A stretch of DNA of 64,000 bases from Exiguobacterium sp. 9-2 (lineage in GTDB: Bacteria > Bacillota > Bacilli > Exiguobacteriales > Exiguobacteriaceae). The notes beneath the pieces were generated by a model that saw only the letters and a list, made by a program, of their open reading frames with translations, was not told the DNA's origin and ran no database searches. The stretch is from assembly GCF_036287235.1 (NCBI RefSeq), contig NZ_CP142850.1, positions 460,001-524,000 of the forward strand, read 5' to 3'. Shown here in pieces: positions 24,105 to 32,453 of the stretch (within the stretch, counting starts at the first letter, position 1; every line of letters begins with the position of its first letter). The translations under genes were made by a program, and so were the position numbers.

Positions 24105-25280
24105 ATGTCAGAACGAACTGCCGGACTAGACGCGTTGTATCCGGAAATGGTGGAGCGTCGTCGTTATCTCCATCAGCACCCGGAGTTATCGTTTCAAGAA
24201 GTCGAGACACCGCGTTATATCGCGCAACATTTAAAAACGCTCGGAATCGAAGTCAAGACAGGAGTGGGTGGACGTGGTGTCGTCGGGTACATTCGTGGAG
24301 GAAAACCGGGGAAGACCGTCGCGTTACGTGCCGACTTCGATGCTTTACCGATTGCTGACGGAAAAGAGGTCGCATATCGATCGACAGTTCCGGGCGTGAT
24401 GCATGCGTGCGGTCATGACGGTCATACGGCGACGTTGCTTGCCGTCGCAAAGACGCTCATGCAACAGCGGGAATCGTTACCGGGGAATGTCGTCTTGATT
24501 CATCAACATGCGGAGGAAGTCGTCCCGGGTGGTGCACGCGATATGATTGCCGACGGTTGTCTTGAAGGGGTCGATGTCATCTTCGGAACGCATCTTTGGT
24601 CAACAATCGATTTAGGACATGTCGGTGTTCGGACCGGTCCGATCATGGCAGCGGCTGATAAGTTCGAGCTGACCTTATATGGAAAAGGCGGACACGGTGC
24701 GAAACCACATGAGACGATTGATGCTGTCTTACTCGGGGCAACGATCGTCAAGGAATTACAATCGATCGTCAGTCGTCAACTTAATCCGCTAGAGCCGGCA
24801 GTCGTGACCGTCGGAACGTTGCACGCGGGGAATACGTTTAATGTCATCGCAGATCAAGCGACATTAACAGGAACGGTCCGAACGTTTAATGAAGCGACAG
24901 CGGACGAAATCATTGAGCGGATGGAGCAGACGATCAAAGGAATCTGTCAGGCGGTCGGAGCGACGTATCAATTTACATACGAAAAAGGGTATCCAGCTGT
25001 CGTCAACCATGCGGTACCCACCGTATTGATCGAATCCGTCGCACGAGAAATCTTAGGAGACAAGCATGTATTTGAAATCGAACCGACAATGGGCGGCGAG
25101 GACTTCGCGTATTATCTGCAACACGTACCCGGTGCATTTTTCTTTACAGGAGCCGGGGACGCTTCCTATCCACCGCATCATCATCCCCAGTTTGATTTTA
25201 AAGAGCCAGCGATGCTTGACGCAGCGCGTATTCTGGTCGAAGCAACGTGGCGGTATTTAGAACAAACTGCTGAAGCATGA
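24105..25280 (+). CDS. M20 family amidohydrolase / aminoacylase
   Basis: The 391-residue protein is an M20D-type metal hydrolase (hippurate hydrolase, N-acyl-amino acid hydrolase, N-acetyldiaminopimelate deacetylase group). Likely metal ligands are in HACGHDGHT (near residues 101-108), HAEEV, GGEDFAYY and the C-terminal PHHHPQ. The start is ATG 24105 behind AAGGGGG. The reading frame is open far upstream inside the regulator gene, but that is overlap. Its sequence resembles general aminoacylases more than DapL, though it is the only M20 enzyme in a window whose lysine operon lacks a deacetylase. Substrate unknown. Confidence 0.88.
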   Translation: MSERTAGLDALYPEMVERRRYLHQHPELSFQEVETPRYIAQHLKTLGIEVKTGVGGRGVVGYIRGGKPGKTVALRADFDALPIADGKEVAYRSTVPGVMHACGHDGHTATLLAVAKTLMQQRESLPGNVVLIHQHAEEVVPGGARDMIADGCLEGVDVIFGTHLWSTIDLGHVGVRTGPIMAAADKFELTLYGKGGHGAKPHETIDAVLLGATIVKELQSIVSRQLNPLEPAVVTVGTLHAGNTFNVIADQATLTGTVRTFNEATADEIIERMEQTIKGICQAVGATYQFTYEKGYPAVVNHAVPTVLIESVAREILGDKHVFEIEPTMGGEDFAYYLQHVPGAFFFTGAGDASYPPHHHPQFDFKEPAMLDAARILVEATWRYLEQTAEA

Positions 25281-25283
25281 AAA

Positions 25284-25335
25284 AATCGCTCGTCTTGACT
25301 CCGAAAAGGAATCAGGGCGAGCGATTATTGTCTTT
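25284..25335. terminator. Bidirectional terminator between amidohydrolase and ywbE
   Basis: AATCGCTCG (25284-25292) pairs with CGAGCGATT (25318-25326), and the interior continues as an imperfect stem closed by GAAAA. A-rich and T-rich flanks exist on both sides, so it can end both convergent transcripts. Confidence 0.8.
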
Positions 25336-25530
25336 TTAACTTAAAATTTCTTGAACACGACCAACTTGTCCGTCTTCTAATCGCACTTTGATCCCGTGCG
25401 GATGCTGCGGTGATTTCGTGAGAAGGTCTTTAACGATTCCTTCTGTTCGTTTACCTGTTCGTTGATCTTGTTTCAACACGATGCTGACTTTAAGACCAGG
25501 TGTGATATTTTTACGTGTTTTACCGTCCAT
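25336..25530 (-). CDS. ywbE: YwbE family small protein
   Basis: The 64-residue protein matches the YwbE (DUF2196) family: RKNITPG, IVLKQDQRTGKRTEGIVKD, SPQHPHGIKVRLEDGQVGRV. The function is unknown; the compact fold rich in basic residues suggests an RNA- or ribosome-related role, but this is not shown. It starts at ATG 25530 with GGGAGGATC upstream on the minus strand. Confidence 0.9.
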   Translation of the reverse strand: MDGKTRKNITPGLKVSIVLKQDQRTGKRTEGIVKDLLTKSPQHPHGIKVRLEDGQVGRVQEILS

Positions 25531-25648
25531 CTGTAGATCCTCCCATCGTTCATTTCCTGTTTGGCTATCAGTATAACATGGTTCAGCTGGTGAAACTTGT
25601 TTGTCGCAAGGACGTAAAGTGAAAAGAGAACAGAATGTCAGAAAAAAG

Positions 25649-25688
25649 TTTGACTATATTTGACCAATTAAGATGTGACTTTTATAAT
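25649..25688 (+). promoter_or_regulatory. Sigma-A promoter overlapped by a CtsR box
   Basis: The minus strand of 25649-25665 reads GGTCAAATATAGTCAAA, a full match to the CtsR heptad repeat (RGTCAAANANRGTCAAA). The second repeat contains the -35 element TTGACC (25660-25665), followed after 17 bases by TATAAT (25683-25688). CtsR bound here would block the polymerase, which predicts heat and protein-damage induction of the DnaJ-like gene and clpB. Confidence 0.9.
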
Positions 25689-25725
25689 TAAGGTAATGAA
25701 GTATAGGAAAAGGAAGTGAACTCGA

Positions 25726-26583
25726 ATGGCAAAAGACTATTATCAAACACTCGGTGTCGCAAAGGATGCATCGAATCAAGATATCAAGCGCGCGTACCGC
25801 AAACTGGCGAAGCAATATCACCCAGACGTCAACAAGGAGGCGAGTGCGGACCAGCGCTTCAAGGATATCCAAGAAGCCTTCGATGTGCTTGGGGATGAGG
25901 AGAAACGAGCACAGTACGATCGATACGGCAGTAACTTCGACCGGATGGCAGGTGCTGGAGCTGGGGGCGCTGGAGATTATGAAGATCTGTTCCGACAGTT
26001 CGGAGGTGGTGGACGGACACGACCTGGACAATCGTTCGGATTTGAAGACATGTTCGGTTCGTTCTTTAGTCAGGAAGAAGTGTCGACCGATGAAGAGCTT
26101 GAATTGACGGTTCCACTCAGTCATCTCAGTACGAATGAAAAAGTCACGGTGCGTCTTGCGACCGGTTCGATTCAGTTGACGCTACCGAAAGATGTCTATG
26201 ACGGCAAAAAAGTCCGCTTACGTGGAAAAAGTTCGATGCGTAACCGACAAGGTGTCGCGGGAGATGTTTACGTGACGATTCACCTGAAGGATGACGATCA
26301 GTTCCGACGGGTCGACCAAGACGTCATCTCGACCGTCCGCGTTCATCCGACGACACTTGTACTTGGAGGAGAAGTCGTCGCAGATACACTTGAAGGAAAA
26401 CGAATTAAACTGAAAGTCAAACCGGGCACAAAACCAGGAGCACGACTTCGCATTCCAAATCGTGGTCTGAGTCAAGCGAATGGTCATCGTGGGGCATTAC
26501 TCGTCCAACTCGAAGTCAAGTTACCTGAGATGGACCGCGCCTTTTATGAAGAGTGGGAACGTCAACTTGCAGTGAAGGAGTGA
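25726..26583 (+). CDS. CbpA-like DnaJ domain co-chaperone
   Basis: This 285-residue protein has an N-terminal J domain (residues 4-68, HPD at 32-34), a glycine-rich linker (about 80-105), and a DnaJ C-terminal substrate-binding region, but no CxxCxGxG zinc repeats. That is the CbpA/type II layout. It should stimulate DnaK and hand substrates to the ClpB disaggregase, whose gene starts six bases downstream. The operon lies behind a CtsR box. The main DnaJ is expected elsewhere with dnaK. Confidence 0.93.
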   Translation: MAKDYYQTLGVAKDASNQDIKRAYRKLAKQYHPDVNKEASADQRFKDIQEAFDVLGDEEKRAQYDRYGSNFDRMAGAGAGGAGDYEDLFRQFGGGGRTRPGQSFGFEDMFGSFFSQEEVSTDEELELTVPLSHLSTNEKVTVRLATGSIQLTLPKDVYDGKKVRLRGKSSMRNRQGVAGDVYVTIHLKDDDQFRRVDQDVISTVRVHPTTLVLGGEVVADTLEGKRIKLKVKPGTKPGARLRIPNRGLSQANGHRGALLVQLEVKLPEMDRAFYEEWERQLAVKE

Positions 26584-26589
26584 TCAAGG

Positions 26590-29166
26590 ATGGATTTTGA
26601 ACGTTTAACGGATCGGGCACATGAGGGAATCGTCTCTGCCCAAGCGATTGCGAAACAACGTCGTCATAGTGAAATCACAGAGTGGCATTTGTTACTTGCC
26701 TTACTTGCTCAAGAAGAGGGAATTGCACGGGTCATTTTTGAAAAGTTGAATCAACGGATTGAGACATTGAATGCAGCGATTGACGAAGCGATTGGTAAGC
26801 TTCCGGCTCTGTCCCAGGCGACGACGCCACGGATCGGGGGCTCGTTGCTGAACGTGTTGACGGAAGCGGAGACGGAAGCGCGACTCATGCAGGATGACTA
26901 CGTCTCCGTTGAGCACTTATTATTAGCCCTGATCAAACAATCAAGTCCAGCAGCTCAATATTTACGTCGTCAAGGCATTACGGAAGAGACACTTCGGGAA
27001 GCGATCGTCAGTATGCGAGGCAATCGCAAGGTCACGACGAAAAATCCCGAAGAGACGTTTGATGTGCTGAAAAAATATGGACGCGATCTCGTAGCGGACT
27101 TCCGGTCCGGGAAAACGGATCCAGTCATCGGTCGTGACGATGAAATTCGACGTGTCATCCGGATTTTAAGTCGGAAGACTAAAAATAATCCCGTCTTAAT
27201 CGGAGAACCTGGTGTCGGGAAAACGGCAATCGTTGAAGGACTCGCGCAACGGATCGTCCGAGGAGATGTACCCGAGAGTCTCAAAAACAAGCAGTTGTTC
27301 AGTTTAGACATGAGTGCGCTCGTCGCTGGTGCAAAATACCGTGGTGAGTTCGAAGAGCGCCTGCAGGCGGTCTTGAATGAAGTCAAGGAAGCCGAAGGAC
27401 AGATTCTCTTATTCATCGATGAGCTGCATACGATCGTTGGTGCCGGGAAGACGGACGGCGCAATGGATGCTGGAAATATGCTCAAGCCAATGCTTGCGCG
27501 AGGAGAATTGCACTGTATCGGTGCGACGACGCTTGACGAGTACCGGAAGTATATCGAAAAGGATCCAGCGCTCGAACGTCGCTTCCAACAAGTCCTCGTC
27601 GCGGAACCGGATGTCGAGGATACGATCTCTATTCTGCGTGGATTAAAGGAACGGTTCGAGATTCACCACGGTGTGCGGATTCATGACAATGCACTCGTCG
27701 CGGCGGCGATGTTATCCGATCGGTATATTACGGATCGGTTCATGCCAGATAAAGCGATTGATCTCGTCGATGAAGCATGTGCGATGATTCGGACGGATAT
27801 GGAGTCGATGCCGGCTGAACTCGATTCCCTCGTCCGCCGGGTCATGCAGCTCGAGATCGAGGAAGCAGCATTAAAGAAAGAGACGGATGAAGCATCCCGG
27901 AAACGACTTGCCGTCTTACAGCAAGAACTCAGTTCTGCCCGAGAAGATGAGAGTGCGCTTCGGACAAGATGGGAACGGGAAAAAGAGAGTTCGCAAAGTG
28001 TCCAACAGTTACGCGCGGATCTTGAGAAAGCGAAACTGGCGTTACAAGAAGCCGAGGGGCGCTATGACTTAAACCGGGCATCGGAAATCAAGTACGGTCA
28101 AATTCCAGACCTTGAAGCGCGTCTGAAAGTCGCGGAAGAATCATCTGAACACGTCTCCCACGAACTGGTTCGGGAAGCGGTGACGGAAGAAGAGATCTCC
28201 GACATCGTCTCGAAATGGACCGGCATTCCAGTGACGCGGCTCGCGCAGGGCGAACGGGAAAAGCTACTCTATCTCGAGGATACGCTTCATGAGCGTGTCT
28301 TCGGTCAAGACGAAGCGGTTCGTCTCGTCGCGGATGCTGTCATTCGAGCGCGAGCAGGTATCAAGGATCCGAATCGTCCGAACGGCTCGTTCTTGTTCCT
28401 CGGTCCGACAGGAGTCGGGAAGACAGAACTTGCAAAAGCCTTGGCGGCAGCGATGTTTGATAGTGAAGATCATATCGTCCGCATCGATATGTCGGAGTAT
28501 ATGGAAAAACACAATGTCTCCCGTCTCGTCGGTGCGCCTCCAGGATACGTTGGTTATGAAGAAGGCGGTCAATTGACGGAAGCCGTCCGACGGAGCCCGT
28601 ATTCGGTTCTTCTATTCGATGAGATCGAAAAAGCGCACGGAGATGTCTTCAATATCTTGCTTCAGTTGCTCGACGATGGTCGGTTAACAGATGCGCAAGG
28701 ACGTGTCGTCGACTTCAAGAACACGATCGTCATCATGACATCAAACATCGGTGCGCCCATCTTGCTTGAAGCAGCAAAAGATGGTGTCATCGATGCGGCG
28801 GAAGAAGAAGCCGTTCGCCAAGAACTGAAGCGTCACTTCCGACCGGAATTTTTAAACCGGATTGATGATACGATTTTGTTCCATCCACTCCACCGGACAG
28901 AGATCGAACGAATCATCGACAAAGCGGTCGAGAAGATGACTTCTCGCTTGTCTGGACGCGGCATTACGATTAATGTCACGGATGCTGCGAAGACGCTGAT
29001 CTTTGAAGAAGCATTCGAACCGCAATACGGTGCGCGTCCAATCAACCGTTATATGCAACGGACGATTGAGACGAAGCTTGCCCGAGCTTTGATTAGTGGG
29101 GCGATTCAAGATGGTTCCCAGATTGCGATCGATGTAGCAGACGGTGAACTAGTCGTAAACGGATAA
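26590..29166 (+). CDS. clpB: ClpB protein disaggregase
   Basis: ClpB is a hexameric AAA+ machine that, with DnaK, pulls proteins out of aggregates. The order is: N domain (about 1-145), first AAA with GEPGVGKT near residue 204, coiled-coil middle domain (about 400-530), second AAA with GPTGVGKT near 604, and the [13 protein letters not shown] pore loop. The long middle domain and the lack of a ClpP-binding tripeptide loop distinguish it from ClpC and ClpE. Length is 858 residues. B. subtilis lacks clpB, whereas Staphylococcus and Listeria have it under CtsR, as seen here. Confidence 0.96.
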   Translation: MDFERLTDRAHEGIVSAQAIAKQRRHSEITEWHLLLALLAQEEGIARVIFEKLNQRIETLNAAIDEAIGKLPALSQATTPRIGGSLLNVLTEAETEARLMQDDYVSVEHLLLALIKQSSPAAQYLRRQGITEETLREAIVSMRGNRKVTTKNPEETFDVLKKYGRDLVADFRSGKTDPVIGRDDEIRRVIRILSRKTKNNPVLIGEPGVGKTAIVEGLAQRIVRGDVPESLKNKQLFSLDMSALVAGAKYRGEFEERLQAVLNEVKEAEGQILLFIDELHTIVGAGKTDGAMDAGNMLKPMLARGELHCIGATTLDEYRKYIEKDPALERRFQQVLVAEPDVEDTISILRGLKERFEIHHGVRIHDNALVAAAMLSDRYITDRFMPDKAIDLVDEACAMIRTDMESMPAELDSLVRRVMQLEIEEAALKKETDEASRKRLAVLQQELSSAREDESALRTRWEREKESSQSVQQLRADLEKAKLALQEAEGRYDLNRASEIKYGQIPDLEARLKVAEESSEHVSHELVREAVTEEEISDIVSKWTGIPVTRLAQGEREKLLYLEDTLHERVFGQDEAVRLVADAVIRARAGIKDPNRPNGSFLFLGPTGVGKTELAKALAAAMFDSEDHIVRIDMSEYMEKHNVSRLVGAPPGYVGYEEGGQLTEAVRRSPYSVLLFDEIEKAHGDVFNILLQLLDDGRLTDAQGRVVDFKNTIVIMTSNIGAPILLEAAKDGVIDAAEEEAVRQELKRHFRPEFLNRIDDTILFHPLHRTEIERIIDKAVEKMTSRLSGRGITINVTDAAKTLIFEEAFEPQYGARPINRYMQRTIETKLARALISGAIQDGSQIAIDVADGELVVNG

Positions 29167-29179
29167 AGCAGATGCTAGA

Positions 29180-29218
29180 AAAAGGAGTCGACTCGGCTGA
29201 AACGAATCGACTCCTTTT
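29180..29218 (+). terminator. Terminator after clpB
   Basis: AAAAGGAGTCGA (29180-29191) pairs with TCGACTCCTTTT (29207-29218). The T tail is short, so it may be partly leaky. Confidence 0.8.
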
Positions 29219-29293
29219 AGCGTTTACGGAAGAACCATATCCGCATCCACCAGATGCGTGATAAGCTAGAAAAAAAGAGAAAGAGGGAACGCC

Positions 29294-30226
29294 ATGAATG
29301 TTACACAAGCCCAACTCGAGGAGTTGATTGAAGAGTGTCGTCCGTATACGGTACTTGGACAAGTCGCAAGTTACATCCCAGAGCTTGCGAAAGTTGATCC
29401 GACCCAACTTGGTATCGCTGTCTGTAATGCCGACGGGACGTTCGTTTCGGCAGGTGATGCGGACACGATGTTTACATTACAGAGTGTGTCGAAGATCATT
29501 ACACTGGCATTCGTCCTCGAGACATTCGGAGAAGATTATGTCTTTTCGAAAGTTGGGATGGAACCGACGGGTGATGCGTTCAATTCGATTGCGAAACTTG
29601 AAGAGACGATTCCGACAAAACCGCTCAATCCAATGATCAATGCAGGAGCACTAGCAGTGACCAGCATGTTGCCGGGAACGGATGCTACGGATAAATTACT
29701 GCAATTGCGTCAATTCATCGCAAAACTATTGGATATTAAAGTAGAAATGGTAAAATATGACGCAGATGTCGCTGAATCAGAATTCGAAACGACAGATTTG
29801 AACCGAGCGTTGCTCTACTTCATGCGCTATCACGGCGTCATCGAAGGCAACGTCGAAGAGATCATCGACGTCTACACGAAACAATGTGCGATTTTGACGA
29901 ATTGTAAAGGACTTGCCATGATGGGGAAAATTTTAAGTACATCTGGAAAAACGCCATCCGGGCGTCAAGTCATCTCGCGTCGTAACGCACGAATCATCCG
30001 GGCCATCATGACGACATGTGGCATGTATGATGCATCTGGAGAATTTTCTGTCCAAGTCGGACTTCCTGGAAAAAGTGGTGTTTCCGGTGCGGTCGTTGCC
30101 TGTGGTAGAAGTGATTTCGATATGGCTGATCTCGGAATCGGTGTGTTTGGTCCTTCCCTTGACGCGAAAGGCAATTCGATTGCCGGAACAAAGATGCTTG
30201 AACTACTTGTTCAACGTCACCCGTGA
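29294..30226 (+). CDS. glsA: Glutaminase
   Basis: GlsA hydrolyses glutamine to glutamate and ammonia. It belongs to the serine-dependent beta-lactamase-like glutaminase family: the SxxK motif is Ser64-Val-Ser-Lys67, followed by PLNPMINAGAL and later GLPGKSGVSGAV. Length is 310 residues, typical. It stands alone with a GAGGGAAC ribosome binding site, and its 3' end overlaps the convergent CHAD gene by ten bases. Confidence 0.95.
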   Translation: MNVTQAQLEELIEECRPYTVLGQVASYIPELAKVDPTQLGIAVCNADGTFVSAGDADTMFTLQSVSKIITLAFVLETFGEDYVFSKVGMEPTGDAFNSIAKLEETIPTKPLNPMINAGALAVTSMLPGTDATDKLLQLRQFIAKLLDIKVEMVKYDADVAESEFETTDLNRALLYFMRYHGVIEGNVEEIIDVYTKQCAILTNCKGLAMMGKILSTSGKTPSGRQVISRRNARIIRAIMTTCGMYDASGEFSVQVGLPGKSGVSGAVVACGRSDFDMADLGIGVFGPSLDAKGNSIAGTKMLELLVQRHP

Positions 30227-31005
30227 GCGATCTCAACTTGATCGAGTGCGTTACGCAGTTCATCCTCTAAGCGTTTGATCTGATGCAAGCGCTCTGCTTG
30301 ATAAGCAGTCGGAACCTCGAATGACCGCCATCTTTCCAGTCGCTGATACGTGTCATTGATATGTCCGAGTTGCGTCTGGGTTGTTTTTAGACGATCGACA
30401 GCGGACTTCGGCTGATTCGTATAGGGACGCAAGTACTCGACCGTATAGCGGTACGCTTTCGTCGCAAGCCGCAACTCATGCATCCGTTCGATACGTTTTG
30501 GACCATCCTTTCGTTGTACTTTTTCAAATTGTTCACGTTTTTTCTCATAGCGTTTCTCCGCGGCATGAATCAGTTCTTTTTCTGACATCCGCTTGAGGCG
30601 TTTTGTCATCGGACTCGCTAAAAATCGACGGACGGATCGATCCAGTTCATTTGAGATCAAGAGATGCATCGTCTCAATCAAGGTCGAACGTTTTCCTTGG
30701 AGTTGTAAGGCGACATGGTTTGCGAACAATTGGTCGATTTCTGTTTTTTTCGAAGTCGCTTCGAGCTGTACGTCGAGATCGCGCACTTCACCGAAGGCGT
30801 GCATCAGACGCTTCCAAATCAAATAGACGGGTTCTTCCGTTAACTCGACCAATCGAGCGAACGTGATCAGTTTCCGCAAGCGAATCCGGGCTTGATGGAT
30901 ATCTTCCGGATTTTCAAACGTTTGTGATTCTTTGGCATAATGATTGAAGGTAGACCAGGTCTCGAGTAGTTCAAAAGTTAGCTTTTCAGTATCTCGATGG
31001 TTCAT
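30217..31005 (-). CDS. CHAD domain protein
   Basis: The 262-residue all-helical protein carries the conserved histidine motifs of CHAD: IHQARIRLRKL near residue 37, GEVRDLDVQ near 72, and MHELRLATKAYRYTVEYL near 175. CHAD domains bind polyphosphate and are often paired with CYTH or ppk/ppx; neither is present here, so this is a stand-alone copy. It starts at ATG 31005 behind a GGAGGGATT-type site. The stops of this gene and glsA overlap with no terminator between them. Confidence 0.88.
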   Translation of the reverse strand: MNHRDTEKLTFELLETWSTFNHYAKESQTFENPEDIHQARIRLRKLITFARLVELTEEPVYLIWKRLMHAFGEVRDLDVQLEATSKKTEIDQLFANHVALQLQGKRSTLIETMHLLISNELDRSVRRFLASPMTKRLKRMSEKELIHAAEKRYEKKREQFEKVQRKDGPKRIERMHELRLATKAYRYTVEYLRPYTNQPKSAVDRLKTTQTQLGHINDTYQRLERWRSFEVPTAYQAERLHQIKRLEDELRNALDQVEIAHG

Positions 31006-31066
31006 GAGATGAATCCCTCCTTGGATTGATTTCGTAAGAGTTCAAGAATGATGCGTTTTAAAATTA

Positions 31067-31081
31067 AGGAGGACTCCTCCT
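31067..31081 (+). promoter_or_regulatory. AGGAGG sequestered by CCTCCT upstream of the MATE gene
   Basis: AGGAGG (31067-31072), the loop ACT, and CCTCCT (31076-31081) make a perfect 6-bp hairpin of a consensus Shine-Dalgarno with its complement, 17 bases before the ATG of the MATE exporter. An ATG at 31085 sits nearer to this site and opens a 38-codon frame out of phase with the exporter. The exporter itself has only a weak GGTGG site. Confidence 0.5.
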
Positions 31082-31097
31082 GAAATGTGGTGGAAAC

Positions 31098-32453
31098 ATG
31101 TTAGAAACAGTTACGTTCTCAGGAAAGATGAAACAATTCATGAAAATCTTCTTTCCAATTCTCGTAACGCAAGTCGCGTTTTATTTAATCAGTTTTTTTG
31201 ATACGGTCATGGCCGGTCGATATGGCTCTGCTGATTTAGCAGGAGTCGGTGTCGGAGCGAGTCTATGGGCACCTGTTTACACAGGATTGACCGGTATTCT
31301 ACTTGCCGTCGCGCCGCTCGTTTCCCAAGCGATGGGAGCGAAACGCGAGCGGGAAGTCAAACGGATCGTCATGCAGGCGTTGTACGTCGCTGTCGTGATC
31401 ATCGGTTTGACAGTCGTCATCGGACTTCTCGCTGTCAATCCGATTCTCGAGCGGATGGAGTTATCGGTAGAAGCGCGCGAAGTCGCGCGGAACTATCTCG
31501 TGATGCTAGCGCTCGGCATCGTGCCGATGTTCGTTTTCTTCGTCTTACGAACACTCATCGATTCATTAGGAAAATCGAACATTACGATGGTCTTACTACT
31601 AATCTCTTTACCCATTAACGTCCTTTTCAATTATCTATTCATTTTCGGAAACTTCGGTTTTCCGGAACTCGGTGGTGTCGGTGCGGGAGTTGCGACTGCC
31701 ATCACGTACTGGATTCTTTGTTTAGCAATCATCGCTGTCGTCATGAAAGGAGAGCTGTTCCAGCGTCTTGGTGTTCTCCGACGTTTTTACCGTCCGGACA
31801 TGAAGCGGATCAAGGAATTGATTCTACTCGGTGCGCCGATCGGTCTCGCGATTTTTTCAGAAGTCAGTATTTTTTCAGCCGTCACCTTGTTGCTTGGAGC
31901 GTATGGCGACGTCATCATCGGTGCCTATCAGGCTGCCATCAACTTCGCCTCGTTCGTCTATATGATTCCGTTGTCCGCTGCGTCCGCATTGACAATCACA
32001 GTCGGTTTCGAGGTCGGTGCTAAACGGATCAAGGATGCGGTTCAGTATGTTGGCATCGGGTTGACGATGTGTGTTGCGGTTTCCGTGTTTTCCGGTATCC
32101 TGTTGTACTTAAAGAATGAAGAACTCGCAGCGTTATATAGTCGAGACCCAAAAGTCATCGAAGCAGCTGCACACTTTATGATTCTCGCGATTTTCTTCCA
32201 ATTGTCAGATGCCGTCGCTGCACCAACGCAAGGTGCACTACGTGGGTTCAAGGACGTCAACGTCACCTTCTTATTGACGATCGTAGCCTACTGGGTCATT
32301 GGACTACCATTAGGTTTTTATCTTGAACGCTACACAGCACTTGGACCAGATGGATACTGGTGGGGATTGATCATCGGTCTTGCGGTCGGAGCGACACTAT
32401 TGCTTGTTCGTCTTATGTACTTAATCCGTAAATCAAGGAGGCTGGCATCTTGA
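31098..32453 (+). CDS. MATE family efflux transporter
   Basis: The 451-residue protein has about 12 hydrophobic helices in two repeats and NorM/MATE features: FFDTVMAGRYGSADLAGVG near the start and LGAPIGLAIFSEVSIF opening the second half. It should export cationic drugs or metabolites using Na+ or H+. It overlaps mprF by four bases (TTGA), so the two are co-translated. The substrate is not readable. ATG 31098 is the only plausible in-frame start, because a stop lies 33 bases upstream. Confidence 0.92.
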   Translation: MLETVTFSGKMKQFMKIFFPILVTQVAFYLISFFDTVMAGRYGSADLAGVGVGASLWAPVYTGLTGILLAVAPLVSQAMGAKREREVKRIVMQALYVAVVIIGLTVVIGLLAVNPILERMELSVEAREVARNYLVMLALGIVPMFVFFVLRTLIDSLGKSNITMVLLLISLPINVLFNYLFIFGNFGFPELGGVGAGVATAITYWILCLAIIAVVMKGELFQRLGVLRRFYRPDMKRIKELILLGAPIGLAIFSEVSIFSAVTLLLGAYGDVIIGAYQAAINFASFVYMIPLSAASALTITVGFEVGAKRIKDAVQYVGIGLTMCVAVSVFSGILLYLKNEELAALYSRDPKVIEAAAHFMILAIFFQLSDAVAAPTQGALRGFKDVNVTFLLTIVAYWVIGLPLGFYLERYTALGPDGYWWGLIIGLAVGATLLLVRLMYLIRKSRRLAS

